A DNA stretch of 64,000 bases from Microbacterium sp. AG238 (GCF_003610405.1 NZ_RAQC01000001.1:1178001-1242000); one strand, 5' to 3'. Positions 14,665-23,198 are shown, numbered from the stretch's first letter. Notes: generated from the letters alone by a model not told the origin. A program made the numbers and translations.

Positions 14665-14743
14665 AACGCAGCATCCGCGCCCGGCGGAGCGCAAACGAAA
14701 GGGCCCCCGCTCAGCGGGGGCCCTTCTCGATGTGGCGAGTGAG
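14596..14743. repeat. 148-bp direct repeat, copy 2
   Basis: Right-hand partner of 13258-13405. It ends inside tRNA-Tyr, sharing the 11 bases of the acceptor 3' strand and the first T-arm bases (14733-14743). Substitutions cluster in the precursor core and in a 3-base patch of the spacer (ccccatgg against cccggcgg). Confidence 0.97.
14699..14725 (-). terminator. Terminator of tRNA-Tyr (second copy of the lan terminator)
   Basis: Same 11-bp hairpin as 13361-13387. It lies 7 bp past the tRNA-Tyr 3' end and also downstream of the truncated precursor, so it can serve both strands. Confidence 0.85.
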
Positions 14744-14814
14744 GGATTCGAACCCCCGAATGCAATGCAGTCTGATTTACAGTCAGATCCCTTTGGCCGC
14801 TTGGGTAACTCGCC
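14733..14814 (-). tRNA. tRNA-Tyr (GTA)
   Basis: 82-nt minus-strand tRNA with the acceptor GGCGAGT/ACTCGCC and discriminator A. The anticodon stem-loop is CTGACTGTAAATCAG with anticodon GTA. It has a class II long variable arm, and the T-arm holds GGGTTCGAATCC. Its last 11 nt are duplicated 1338 bp to the left as part of the repeat that bounds the abi gene. Confidence 0.95.
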
Positions 14815-14906
14815 AGTGCGCACCCGCCCGGCTTGTGCAGTCGACCGGAGGCGCGAGAACCCATATTACCCCCTGTGACCGCGTGCTCCGAACCATGGCG
14901 GAGCTC

Positions 14907-15398
14907 TCAGTCGTCGGTGCCGATGACCCGTCCGACGAAGGCCTCGGTGCGGTGGCGCGTGCCGTCGATCCGGCGATCGACGCTGGCTCGGATCTCGCTG
15001 GGCGCGAGTGGTCCGGCGATGCGCACGTTGTCGTGGCAACCGAGGTCTGCGCAGATGTAGGTGCCGATCGTGTCGCCGGCATCGCCGCCGGGGCCCGCCT
15101 TACGGGCGCTGAAGAGCGTCACCTGATCGCCGGGCTGCATCGTGTGGCAGAGGTTGCAGAGCGCGGAGCGTGCCCGCGAGCTTCCCGACGCCGCGCGCAG
15201 CACGACTCCGACCGGGGTGCCCTCGTGCTGGGCGATGAGATAGCCGCGTTCGCGCGAGTTCGGATCGCGCCACGCGAGGAAGTCGAGGTGGTCCCAATCG
15301 AGCAGCATGAAGTCGATCGGCATCGCCATGATCCGACGGTCGTCGGCGGTCGCGTTCACGAACGAGGCGCGGACTTGTTCTTCGGTCAGAGCTTGCAC
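14907..15398 (-). CDS. FBP-domain treble-clef zinc-finger protein (EF-G-binding family)
   Basis: 163 residues from GTG (MQALTEEQ). It matches actinobacterial FBP C-terminal domain proteins, the family that includes the zinc domain of FusB-type EF-G binding proteins. Visible features are the N-terminal stretch FVNATADDRRIMAMPIDF and the paired Cys motifs CNLCHTM and CADLGCHDN, which would hold one zinc. The C-terminal helix contains RIDGTRHRTEAFV. FusB proteins release EF-G stalled by fusidic acid; whether this stand-alone protein does the same is not shown. The start is chosen because residues before it (Arg/Ala-rich) look non-coding. Its neighbours do not add information. Confidence 0.75.
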   Translation of the reverse strand: MQALTEEQVRASFVNATADDRRIMAMPIDFMLLDWDHLDFLAWRDPNSRERGYLIAQHEGTPVGVVLRAASGSSRARSALCNLCHTMQPGDQVTLFSARKAGPGGDAGDTIGTYICADLGCHDNVRIAGPLAPSEIRASVDRRIDGTRHRTEAFVGRVIGTDD

Positions 15399-15474
15399 GC
15401 GTTCCAGCCTACGAAGCGCGCGCCGCTCGCGGGCCGCCCCCGCTGCAGCCGGGCGCACGACACGGGGCCCGCCG

Positions 15475-16857
15475 TCACTGAGACGCGACCCATGCCTGCC
15501 AGTCGGCCTCGGTGAAGTCCGTGCTGTCGACGAAGAACCCACCGCCGACGACGGCGTCCACCGCCATCGTCCAGGCCGTACCACCATGGGCGTCGGCGTA
15601 CGCGTAGAACGACCCCGCGGCGTCGTATGCGAGGCCGGCGTCCTGGCTGCGCAGCGCCTCGTCGGAGAAGGCGCCCATCCCCTGCGAAGCGATGGCTGCC
15701 TTCACCTCGGGCCGCAGGTAGCCGGGGTCGGCGAGACCCGACTTCCATTCGACGAAACGGGCGAACCCCTCATGGACCGCGACGGGCGGAGCGATGAACG
15801 ATCCGGGGGCCGCGGTGTTGTGGAGCGCGTGCGCGAACTCGTGGACGAACACCTTGTCGCGGGCCGATTCACTGCCCGGCCCCATCACGACGAGGGTGCC
15901 GGAGGTGTCGGCCCCCGTCGCGATCGCGGGGTCGAGGAAGCGCTGTGCCATCTGCGGGCGCAGGGTCGGCCGGGCGTAGCCCGCGACATCCATGTCCCAC
16001 GGCGTGCCCTTGCCGTACTGCCAGCGTTCGAAGCGGCCGTCGTCGCCGGTGATGGCCGAGACGAAGCCGTCCTGAATGGGCTCACCGCCGAGCGCCCGAA
16101 TCGTGTCGAGCGCGGTGACGGCCGACTGCTCAGCCACGTCGGCATTCTGCTCCACCAGATCGGCCTCGTCGCGCATGCCGAACAGGACGACGTGATCGCG
16201 CTTGGCGACGTGGATCTCACCCTCGTCCCACGGGTTCGGCTCCCGCGACGGGACGATGGACGTGATCGTCGCGGGCTCAGGCAGCTCCGTGTCCTCGTAC
16301 CGGTCGAACGAGCGGGTGGGGTCTGTGCCGGGCTCGAAGGTCACGGTGTACGCGAACCCCTGGATGAGGTCGAGGCCTGCGTCGCGGTCGCCGGCACCTC
16401 GCTCGGGGCGCGCCGCGAAGGCGTACTGCGCGCCGAGGATGACCTCGATCGTGCCGGCCTCGTCGACGTCGAAGTCCGACGGGGCGATCGCCGCGACGTC
16501 CCACCCGATCTTGCTCGAGTTGTCCCACCACAGCGCGAGCTGCGCCGCAGCGTCGCCGGTGGCGTGGGCGAGGAACCGCTCGCGGTCCTTGTCGCGCATC
16601 GCTGAGTTCATCTCGGTGAACGTCGCGCTGGCGGGGGTCGCGAGGTCGTTGTCGGCCCAGGGCGCCCACCCGACCGGGACGTCTGCCGCAGGCCCCGCCT
16701 CGGGCGTCCGCGGCCACAGGACGACACCCGAGGCGACGGTCAGCAGCAGCGCGCCGACACCGAGAGAGGCGATGACGATCTGCATCGTCCGCGCCGCCCG
16801 ATTGCGGGGCTGGCGCTCCGGCGACTCGGCGGCCTGCGCTGGCGTGGTGTCGGTCAT
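15475..16857 (-). CDS. Membrane-anchored HExxH metalloprotease-like protein
   Basis: 460 residues. One N-terminal membrane segment (about 28-48, VIASLGVGALLLTVASGVVLWP) is followed by a long extracellular part. The C-terminal 150 residues contain KVFVHEFAHALHN, a zinc-binding HExxH. About 20 residues later comes AVHEGFARFVEW, whose Glu can be the third ligand, giving a gluzincin (peptidase MA-like) arrangement. The middle region (about 60-300) resembles secreted domains with no named family. The gene overlaps its upstream neighbour (16854-18020) by 4 bp, which implies translational coupling and a joint role at the cell surface. The substrate is unknown. Confidence 0.75.
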   Translation of the reverse strand: MTDTTPAQAAESPERQPRNRAARTMQIVIASLGVGALLLTVASGVVLWPRTPEAGPAADVPVGWAPWADNDLATPASATFTEMNSAMRDKDRERFLAHATGDAAAQLALWWDNSSKIGWDVAAIAPSDFDVDEAGTIEVILGAQYAFAARPERGAGDRDAGLDLIQGFAYTVTFEPGTDPTRSFDRYEDTELPEPATITSIVPSREPNPWDEGEIHVAKRDHVVLFGMRDEADLVEQNADVAEQSAVTALDTIRALGGEPIQDGFVSAITGDDGRFERWQYGKGTPWDMDVAGYARPTLRPQMAQRFLDPAIATGADTSGTLVVMGPGSESARDKVFVHEFAHALHNTAAPGSFIAPPVAVHEGFARFVEWKSGLADPGYLRPEVKAAIASQGMGAFSDEALRSQDAGLAYDAAGSFYAYADAHGGTAWTMAVDAVVGGGFFVDSTDFTEADWQAWVASQ

Positions 16858-18020
16858 CGGGTCTCCGCCTTCGAGATGAGGATGATGCGGCGTTCGGAGT
16901 CGTTCGTCAGCTCGCCGCCGACGCCCGTCGATGCGAAGACGAACACGTAGTCGGCGTCACCCGCAGAGATGAGGTACTGCTCGAGGGGCGCGGGGGTACT
17001 CGGGTCGTTGTGCCACCCCATGAGGTCGGTGAGCGGCGCAGCCTGACCCACGACCGGGAACCCAGCCGCGAGGGCGTCGATATCGATGCCGTCGTCGAAC
17101 GATGTCGAGGTGCCGCCGCTCAGGCAGATGGCGGCGAGTACGCCCTCGGTGCGCGCGATCTCCGACAGCTGCGACAGCACGACGTCGGAGGTGTAGCAGG
17201 CCTGATCGACGCGCGCGGGCTCGAAGCTGGTCGTCGCGACGACCTCTCCCTCGTAGGCCGCCGCCGAGGCGGCACCCGTCACCCGCCAGGGGCCGATCGC
17301 CGTCGGCGTCTCGCCCTGGCGCGCAGCGGAGGGCACGTCATCGCCGTAGTAGTAGGGACGGGTCAGCCAGATCTCGCGCGTCGAGGTCGCGGTCTGCGGC
17401 GTGCCGTCGACCGTGAAGGTGTAGGTCATGTCCACCAGCGCCTTGGCGGTGTCCGCGCCGCTCGGCGACTCGTAGCCCGCGGTTCCGTTGACGCCGTACA
17501 GGATGCCGCGCTTGTCGTAATCGATCGACAGGTCGAGCACCTCGGCAGCGCGAGCGTCGCCGAACAGCGGTGTCGCCGCACCCGAGATCGCGATGTACCC
17601 GGGCGAGGCGTACTCCGTCCACGAGGGATCGTCGGCCGTCGCCGCGGCGAGGAAGCCGTCGACGACATCCGGCGCCTCCGACGTGGCCGCCGCGTTCGCC
17701 GAGACGACGGTCCACCCGACGAACCCGGCCGCACCGCCGACGATGAGGAGAGTCGCCGCGAGCACGATCCATGTCGCGCGCGTCATCGCCTTCTGCCCGG
17801 GTGCCCGGGGAGTGCGAGCGGGGGCGGGTTGCTCCTGGGGCGCCGCCGCTTCGGGTGCGGCCGCCTGGCCGGCATCCGCCGAGGACTGCTGTGCTGCGGG
17901 GTAGGGCGAGACGTGGTCGGTCCATCGCTGGCCGTCCCAGTACCTCAGCTGCGGCTGCCCCGAAGGATCGGGATGCCAGCCTGCCGGCGCCGTCGGAACA
18001 GATCCCGGCACGTCGTTCAC
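16854..18020 (-). CDS. DUF2510 single-span membrane protein
   Basis: 388 residues. The N-terminal DUF2510 motif (about 10-40) is PAGWHPDPSGQPQLRYWDGQRWTDH in outline: conserved Gly-Trp, the Arg-Tyr-Trp-Asp core and Trp-Thr. An Ala/Pro/Gln-rich linker follows, then one membrane segment (about 83-105) and a 280-residue extracellular domain without a recognised fold. DUF2510 motifs are widespread on actinobacterial membrane proteins and their function is unknown. The start is GTG with the strong site GGAGGGGGA. Its coupling to the HExxH protein downstream suggests that its outer domain partners or regulates it (inference). Confidence 0.75.
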   Translation of the reverse strand: MNDVPGSVPTAPAGWHPDPSGQPQLRYWDGQRWTDHVSPYPAAQQSSADAGQAAAPEAAAPQEQPAPARTPRAPGQKAMTRATWIVLAATLLIVGGAAGFVGWTVVSANAAATSEAPDVVDGFLAAATADDPSWTEYASPGYIAISGAATPLFGDARAAEVLDLSIDYDKRGILYGVNGTAGYESPSGADTAKALVDMTYTFTVDGTPQTATSTREIWLTRPYYYGDDVPSAARQGETPTAIGPWRVTGAASAAAYEGEVVATTSFEPARVDQACYTSDVVLSQLSEIARTEGVLAAICLSGGTSTSFDDGIDIDALAAGFPVVGQAAPLTDLMGWHNDPSTPAPLEQYLISAGDADYVFVFASTGVGGELTNDSERRIILISKAETR

Positions 18021-18142
18021 AAATCCCCCTCCACCCCGGCCGCGAGCACCGCCGGTTCGAGACGATGCTATTGGCTCGCGCGAAGTGGCTCATACGCCTG
18101 CTTTCCCGCGCCGGCTCTGCTAACGCCCGGCGCCACCGCCGG

Positions 18143-18466
18143 TCAGACGAACCAGCCGCCCAGCAGGCCGCTCCCCAGCAGCACCTGGCCCCCGCCGAGG
18201 ACGACACCGGCCACGGGCCACCCGTATCCCGCGCGTTCGCCGCGCGCCGTGATCAGCCCGATGATGCCGAGCACGCCGCCGACCGCGCCCGCGGCGACCG
18301 AGATGGGCAGGGCGACGAACAGCATCCATCCCCAGAGGGGATCGACCGTGGCCGCGAGGAGGAACACGAGCCCCACGGCGAGGATGCCGATGCCCGCGAC
18401 GATCGTGGCGGCGATGCCCCACCCGCGCGCGCGGCGTCGGGGCGGGGCGGCAGGCTCACTCATCAT
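18143..18466 (-). CDS. Small membrane protein, DUF4190-like
   Basis: 107 residues with three to four Gly/Ala/Val-rich hydrophobic segments (about 17-40, 45-75 and 83-107) and a short basic N-terminus (PPRRRARGW). The pattern of two helices followed by a Gly-rich VLGIIGLITARG turn resembles DUF4190-type small membrane proteins. No function is assignable. There are two consecutive ATG starts (MMSEP). Confidence 0.6.
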   Translation of the reverse strand: MMSEPAAPPRRRARGWGIAATIVAGIGILAVGLVFLLAATVDPLWGWMLFVALPISVAAGAVGGVLGIIGLITARGERAGYGWPVAGVVLGGGQVLLGSGLLGGWFV

Positions 18467-18526
18467 GGCGCGAGCCTAGCGTCGCCGCCGGCGGGTGCCG
18501 GCGGTCGCCGACGGACGCGGCTGAGG

Positions 18527-19021
18527 TCAGCGGACCATATGGGCGTCCGTGATGGCGGGAGCAGCCGGGTCGATCTTCTCCATCCCGTCGAAATCGAACC
18601 CGTTTCTGACGTAGAAGGCGATCGCTCGCGGATTCTGCTTGGCGACCCACAGAGTCGCAGGCGCCGTCCCGAGCACCGAGTCCAGGAGCGCCTGGCCCAC
18701 GCCCGTACCGTGATGAGCAGCGGAGACGTAGATCGCGTAGAGATGGGTGTCGCGCACGGGCTTCTCATTGCCTTCGGCAGAACTCGGACCCACCAGAGCG
18801 AAACCCACGATGCGACCGTCCTGCTCGGCGACGCGCACCGTGACCGCGGGAGAAGGATCGTTGAGGATCTGATTCCACATCCGATGCCGCGAGGCGACGT
18901 GTTCCTCGTCGAAGAACCCGCCCGGCATGAGGTGTGCGTACGCCTCTCGCCAAGTGGCGACGTGGAGTTCGGCGAGCGGCGCTGCTTCCCCGACGGCGGG
19001 CTCTCGGATCACGAAGCTCAT
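18527..19021 (-). CDS. GNAT family N-acetyltransferase
   Basis: About 164 residues. The GNAT fold has motif A at [22 protein letters not shown] (Q/H-x-x-G-x-G/A, pyrophosphate loop for acetyl-CoA) and the closing motif [17 protein letters not shown]. The N-terminus begins [26 protein letters not shown], typical of RimI-like enzymes that act on small amines or protein N-termini. The substrate is unknown. I start at the internal ATG (MSFVIREP) because the upstream 15 residues look non-coding. It is divergent from yajQ. Confidence 0.85.
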   Translation of the reverse strand: MSFVIREPAVGEAAPLAELHVATWREAYAHLMPGGFFDEEHVASRHRMWNQILNDPSPAVTVRVAEQDGRIVGFALVGPSSAEGNEKPVRDTHLYAIYVSAAHHGTGVGQALLDSVLGTAPATLWVAKQNPRAIAFYVRNGFDFDGMEKIDPAAPAITDAHMVR

Positions 19022-19089
19022 GCCTCCCACTCTGGCAGGGATGGGCACGATCGTGGCAGGGCGCACGGCGGCTCGGTAGGCTGAGCGGC

Positions 19090-19578
19090 ATGGCAGATTC
19101 CTCGTTCGACATCGTCAGCAAGATCGATCGCCAGGAGGCCGACAACGCGCTGAACCAGGCCCGCAAGGAGGTCGAGCAGCGCTACGACTTCAAGGGCACC
19201 GACGCTTCCATCGAATGGTCGGGCGAGTCGATCCTCATCAAGGCGAACTCCGAAGAGCGCGCCAAGGCCGTGCTCGACGTCTTCCAGACGAAGCTCATCA
19301 AGCGGGGCATCTCGCTCAAGAGCCTCGATTCGGGCGAGCCCACCGCCTCGGGCCGTGAGTACCGCATCGTCTCGACGCTGAAGGAGGGCATCTCGTCGGA
19401 GGATGCCAAGAAGATCAGCAAGATGATCCGCGACGAGGGCCCGAAGTCGATCAAGTCGCAGATCCAGGGCGACGAGCTGCGCGTGCAGTCGAAGTCGCGC
19501 GACGACCTGCAGGAAGTGCAGCGGATGCTGAAGGCCGCCGACCTCGACGTCGACCTGCAGTTCGTCAACTACCGGTGA
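19090..19578 (+). CDS. yajQ: YajQ family nucleotide-binding protein
   Basis: 162 residues, full length for the family. The signatures are [20 protein letters not shown] at the N-terminus, [11 protein letters not shown] (the conserved FKGT loop) and the C-terminal [22 protein letters not shown]. It has two RNP-like beta-alpha-beta domains. Homologues bind nucleotides, tRNA or cyclic di-GMP and act as co-regulators; the role in actinobacteria is not settled. It begins at ATG. It is convergent with the LacI gene, which ends 19 bp after it. Confidence 0.95.
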   Translation: MADSSFDIVSKIDRQEADNALNQARKEVEQRYDFKGTDASIEWSGESILIKANSEERAKAVLDVFQTKLIKRGISLKSLDSGEPTASGREYRIVSTLKEGISSEDAKKISKMIRDEGPKSIKSQIQGDELRVQSKSRDDLQEVQRMLKAADLDVDLQFVNYR

Positions 19579-19596
19579 CCCAGCCGAACCCCCGGC

Positions 19597-20616
19597 TCAG
19601 CGGCGGGGCGCCGTCGAGGCGCGCGGAATGAGTGTCGGCATCGCGCGGACGATCTGCGGCGTCGCAGGGTCGGTCGTCAGGAGGATGTCGAGGGCTGACG
19701 TCGCGATCTGATCGAACGGCGTGCGCACCGAACTCAGCGGGACGGGCAGACGTGACACGAGCGGGATGTCGTTGTACCCGACGATCGAGAGGTCCTTCCC
19801 CGTCTCGAGCCCCATGGATCGCGCGACGCTGAGCACGCCGATCGCGAGGTTGTCGTTGGCTGCGAAGATCGCGGTGGGACGAGAGGAGCCGGCCAGGAGC
19901 GTCTCGGCGGCCTCCATCCCGTGGTCGAGGCCGTAGCCGACCGCCATCACCCGCTCCTCGGGCAGGTCGACGCCGGCTTCAGCGAGAGCGCGGTTCGCGC
20001 CACTGCGCCGGTCGCGCCCGCTCGAGGTGAACCAGGGGCCGGTGACGACGGCGATGTCGCGGTGCCCGAGGTCGAGCAGGTGCCGCATCGCGAGATAGCC
20101 GCCGGTCTCGTCGTCGCCGAGTGAGGCCGGGCTGACCCCGTCGGTCCGCAGCGCGAGCACATGCGGGATGCCGCGGTCTCGCAGCGACGCCGGGAGCGAG
20201 TCGTCGATGCGCGCGGTCGCGAGCACGAGACCGTCGACGTTCCGGTCGAGCAGGGTCTCGGTGGCGCGGCGCTCCTCCTCACCGTCGTCGCCGCATGTCG
20301 CGACGACGGCGAAGTAGCCGCGCTGCCGCGCAGCGCGTTCGACCGCCTCGAACATGAGTGCCATGACGGCGTCGGTGAGCCTGGGCACGAGAACGCCGAT
20401 CGTGCCCGTGGCGCCCCGGCGAAGCCCCGAGGCGAAGACGTTGCGGCGATAGCCGAGCTCCTCTGCGAGAGCGCGAACGCGTTCCGCTGTCGCCGACCGG
20501 GAGGGCGGAGTGCGGTCGTCGAGGATGCGACTCACGGTCGAAATGCTGACGCCCGAGGCGGTCGCGACGTCCTTGAGGGTCACGACGTGCCTGACGTTCC
20601 GGTCGCCTTCGGCCAT
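19597..20616 (-). CDS. LacI-family transcriptional repressor
   Basis: 339 residues. The N-terminal HTH reads TLKDVATASGVSISTVSRILDDRT, followed by the hinge VRALAEELGYRRN. The periplasmic-binding-type sensor domain contains GTIGVLVPRLTD and, late, AIFAANDNLAIGVL and SIVGYNDIPL. The start is the ATG preceded by GGGGAGG rather than the 40 residues upstream. It is divergent from the DapA-like/Nramp-like operon. Three AACGTT-centred motifs lie in the shared region, two of them directly over the presumed start site of that operon, so it very likely represses it. The inducer is unknown, presumably a substrate of the aldolase. Confidence 0.92.
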   Translation of the reverse strand: MAEGDRNVRHVVTLKDVATASGVSISTVSRILDDRTPPSRSATAERVRALAEELGYRRNVFASGLRRGATGTIGVLVPRLTDAVMALMFEAVERAARQRGYFAVVATCGDDGEEERRATETLLDRNVDGLVLATARIDDSLPASLRDRGIPHVLALRTDGVSPASLGDDETGGYLAMRHLLDLGHRDIAVVTGPWFTSSGRDRRSGANRALAEAGVDLPEERVMAVGYGLDHGMEAAETLLAGSSRPTAIFAANDNLAIGVLSVARSMGLETGKDLSIVGYNDIPLVSRLPVPLSSVRTPFDQIATSALDILLTTDPATPQIVRAMPTLIPRASTAPRR

Positions 20617-20664
20617 ATCTTGCCTCCCCTCGCGAGTGTAGTTGGCACGTACCGACCGACAAGA

Positions 20665-20742
20665 ACCTTCCCGCGAACGTTCCCGAGGCGCTTGACATCG
20701 ACAATCGTCGGGAGCAGACTGCAAACGTTCCTGCAAACGTTA
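20665..20742 (+). promoter_or_regulatory. Promoter and LacI-type operators of the aldolase operon
   Basis: A sigma-70-like promoter: TTGACA at 20692-20697, 17-bp spacer, CAGACT at 20715-20720. Immediately downstream are two direct 10-mers, GCAAACGTTC (20721-20730) and GCAAACGTTA (20733-20742). A related GCGAACGTTC lies about 50 bp upstream (around 20672). LacI proteins of this type commonly bind palindromes with a central CG, so these are probable repressor sites. Confidence 0.7.
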
Positions 20743-20810
20743 TCGGTCACAGGAACAGCCATCCGGCACCTCCCCGATCTCGACGACGAGACCTCACTCA
20801 AGGAGACGAC

Positions 20811-21746
20811 ATGGTCCTCGACCTCCGCGGCCTGAACCCCGCCCCTGTCACCCCGTTCACCGTCGACGGCGACGTCGACTACGACGCCATCGCACGGCTC
20901 GGCTCGTGGCTCGGCTCCATCGAGGGGGTGAAGAGCCTGGTGGTTCTCGGCCACGCCGGCGAGGGGACCTTCCTCACCGAGAAGGAGCAGCTCGACGTCA
21001 TCCGCGCTTTCCGCGACTCCGTCGAAGACCGGCTGCCGATCATCGCCGGCATCACGAAGGAAGGCAACGCCACCGCCGCCCTCGAGGCCAAGGACGCCGC
21101 GACCGCGGGAGCGCGCGGCGCCCTGGTCTACCCCTCCCACGGCTGGCTGCGCTTCGGCTTTCAGCCGGGCGCCCCGCAGACGCGCTACCGCGCGATCTGG
21201 GAAGAGTCGGGACTCGAGGAGATCCTCTTCCAGTACCCCGACAACACCAAGGCCTCCTACGACCTCGACACCCAACTCGAGATCGCCGGACAGGAAGGTG
21301 TGAACCACACGAAGAACGGCGTCCGGAACATGCGTCGCTGGTACACCGAGATCCCGGCGCTGCGTGCGGCTTACCCCGACCTGCAGATCCTGTCGTGCCA
21401 CGACGAATACCTGTTGCCGACGATGTTCGACGTCGACGGGCTCCTCGTCGGCTACGGAACCATCGCACCGGAGCTGCTCGTCGACCTGATCACCGCGGGT
21501 AGAGCGCGCGACTACGCCGCCGCCCACGCCATCCACGAGCGCCTGCTGCCCGTGACGAAGGCGGTCTATCACCGTGGCTCACACATGGAGGGCACCGTCG
21601 CCCTGAAGTGGGGTCTGGTCAACCGTGGCATCCTGGACCACGCGACGGTCCGGGAGCCGCTGCTGCCCCTCCCCGCCGGCGCAGACGCCGAGATCGCCGC
21701 GGCCTTCGCCTCGGCCGAGCTCGGCAGCGTCACCGTTGCCGCGTAA
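20811..21746 (+). CDS. DapA-family class I aldolase/lyase
   Basis: 311 residues with the (beta/alpha)8 DHDPS/N-acetylneuraminate lyase fold. The N-terminal substrate loop is GHAGEGTFLTEKEQ (47-60). Y142 in ILFQYPDNTK corresponds to the catalytic Tyr, and K168 in VNHTKNGVRN is at the Schiff-base Lys position. The residues around both are unlike true DapA, so this is a catabolic relative (2-keto acid aldolase or decarboxylating lyase) and not lysine biosynthesis. The operon has a LacI repressor on one side and an Nramp-like transporter on the other, which suggests uptake and cleavage of one specific organic acid. The actual substrate is unknown. Confidence 0.82.
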   Translation: MVLDLRGLNPAPVTPFTVDGDVDYDAIARLGSWLGSIEGVKSLVVLGHAGEGTFLTEKEQLDVIRAFRDSVEDRLPIIAGITKEGNATAALEAKDAATAGARGALVYPSHGWLRFGFQPGAPQTRYRAIWEESGLEEILFQYPDNTKASYDLDTQLEIAGQEGVNHTKNGVRNMRRWYTEIPALRAAYPDLQILSCHDEYLLPTMFDVDGLLVGYGTIAPELLVDLITAGRARDYAAAHAIHERLLPVTKAVYHRGSHMEGTVALKWGLVNRGILDHATVREPLLPLPAGADAEIAAAFASAELGSVTVAA

Positions 21747-21877
21747 GACACCCCGGGCGGCCGGAGCCCGCACCCGGCCGCCCCCTCCGCCCCGTTCCGC
21801 TCCCCCGACGCGTTGCAGCGCCGGCTCGAAGTCGATGACGACTGCGCGGCATCCCGCCGCCCTCCGAAGGAGTCCCC

Positions 21878-23194
21878 ATGAGCGACCGCACCACTTCACG
21901 TCCACCCGCCACCCCCGCGACCGGCCACGGCCGGATCTCGACCGAGACGGTGCGGAGCATCGTCGGCAAGAACCCCGTCCGGCGAACGTTCTGGCGTCGC
22001 CTGGCCCTGATCGGCCCCGCGTTCGTCGCGGGAGCATGGCAGTTCGGACCGGGAAACCTCACCACCGCGATGAACGCCGGAGCCGGCTACGGCTACGGCC
22101 TGATCTGGGTCATCATCGTCTCGACCATCCTGATGGTGTTCCTCACCGACATGAGCGTGCGTCTGGGCATCCGCACGCCGGTCTCGCTCATCTCGTCGAT
22201 CAAAGACAGCCTCGGTCGATGGACCGGAGTCGCCGCCGGCTTCGGCGTCTTCCTGATCACCCTCTGCTTCTCGGTGGGCAACGCCGTCGGCTCGGGCGTC
22301 GGGCTGGCGATGCTCATCCCGGGGAGCTCACCCGTCATGTGGACCGTCATCTGCACGGTCGCCGTCGCCACCATCCTGCTGATGAAGGGCATCTACGGCA
22401 TCGTCGAGAAGATCCTGATCGTCATCGTGGCGATCATGGCGTTCTGCTTCGTCGTCTCGGCGTTCGTCTCCAACCCCGACTGGGCCGCTGCCGGCCTCGG
22501 CCTGATCCCCGTCGTCCCCGACGGAGCCTGGCTGCTCATCATCGGTCTCGTGGGAACCAATTTCTCGATCAACGCCGCCTTCTTCGCGTCCTACGGCACC
22601 AAGGCGCGTTCACGCACCGAGTCGGAGTACCGCGACATCACAATCGTCGACACCATCCCCGGCATCGTCGCCCCGGGCATCATGACCGCCCTCGTGATCG
22701 TCGTGTCGGCATCCGTGCTCTTCGACACGGGAACCGATGCGCCCGGTGCCTTCGTCGGCCTCGCCCGCATTTTCGAGCCGGTCGCGGGACCGGTGGGCAC
22801 CTGGATCTTCGCGCTGGGATTCTTCGGTTCGGCCTTCTCGTCGATGATCCCCAACTGCATCGCGGGAGGCACGTTGCTCTCGGATGCCATCGGGCGCGGC
22901 GCGTCGGCCGAGACGCTGACAGCGCGGCTCGGGAGCGCTTTCATCCTGGCCTTCGGCATCACCATCACCGTCGCTTTCGCGGGCTCGTCGCCGGTCGAGC
23001 TGATCGTGCTCGCACAGGCCCTCACGGTGCTGTTCGCGCCCCTGCTGGCCGCCCTGATCATCGTCATGGCGAACAACCGGGCACTCATGGGCCCCCTCCG
23101 GAACCGGTGGTGGCAGAACGCGCTCGGCATCGTCGGCTTCCTGTCGGTGCTCGCCCTCTCGATCCGATTGCTGATCAGCCTCATCGCGGGCTGA
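21878..23194 (+). CDS. Nramp-family-related transporter lacking metal-site motifs
   Basis: 438 residues with about 11 membrane segments and Nramp-like order. In helix 1 the signature Asp-Pro-Gly-Asn is Gly-Pro-Gly-Asn (57-60, FGPGNLTTAM), losing the metal-ligand Asp. In helix 6 the usual Met-Pro-His is absent (around 228-240, VGTNFSINAAFFAS). It therefore probably does not carry Mn2+ or Fe2+ in the canonical way. Together with the aldolase upstream and the LacI control, it may transport an organic substrate or metal-substrate complex; that is inference. The gap of 131 bp to the aldolase gene has no obvious terminator. Confidence 0.8.
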   Translation: MSDRTTSRPPATPATGHGRISTETVRSIVGKNPVRRTFWRRLALIGPAFVAGAWQFGPGNLTTAMNAGAGYGYGLIWVIIVSTILMVFLTDMSVRLGIRTPVSLISSIKDSLGRWTGVAAGFGVFLITLCFSVGNAVGSGVGLAMLIPGSSPVMWTVICTVAVATILLMKGIYGIVEKILIVIVAIMAFCFVVSAFVSNPDWAAAGLGLIPVVPDGAWLLIIGLVGTNFSINAAFFASYGTKARSRTESEYRDITIVDTIPGIVAPGIMTALVIVVSASVLFDTGTDAPGAFVGLARIFEPVAGPVGTWIFALGFFGSAFSSMIPNCIAGGTLLSDAIGRGASAETLTARLGSAFILAFGITITVAFAGSSPVELIVLAQALTVLFAPLLAALIIVMANNRALMGPLRNRWWQNALGIVGFLSVLALSIRLLISLIAG

Positions 23195-23198
23195 GCGC

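Noticed and set aside
13258..14743. Prophage or integrative element
   Set aside because: No integrase, recombinase, replication or structural gene lies between the repeats; only one abi gene. The repeat structure is reported, but calling it a prophage is not supported.
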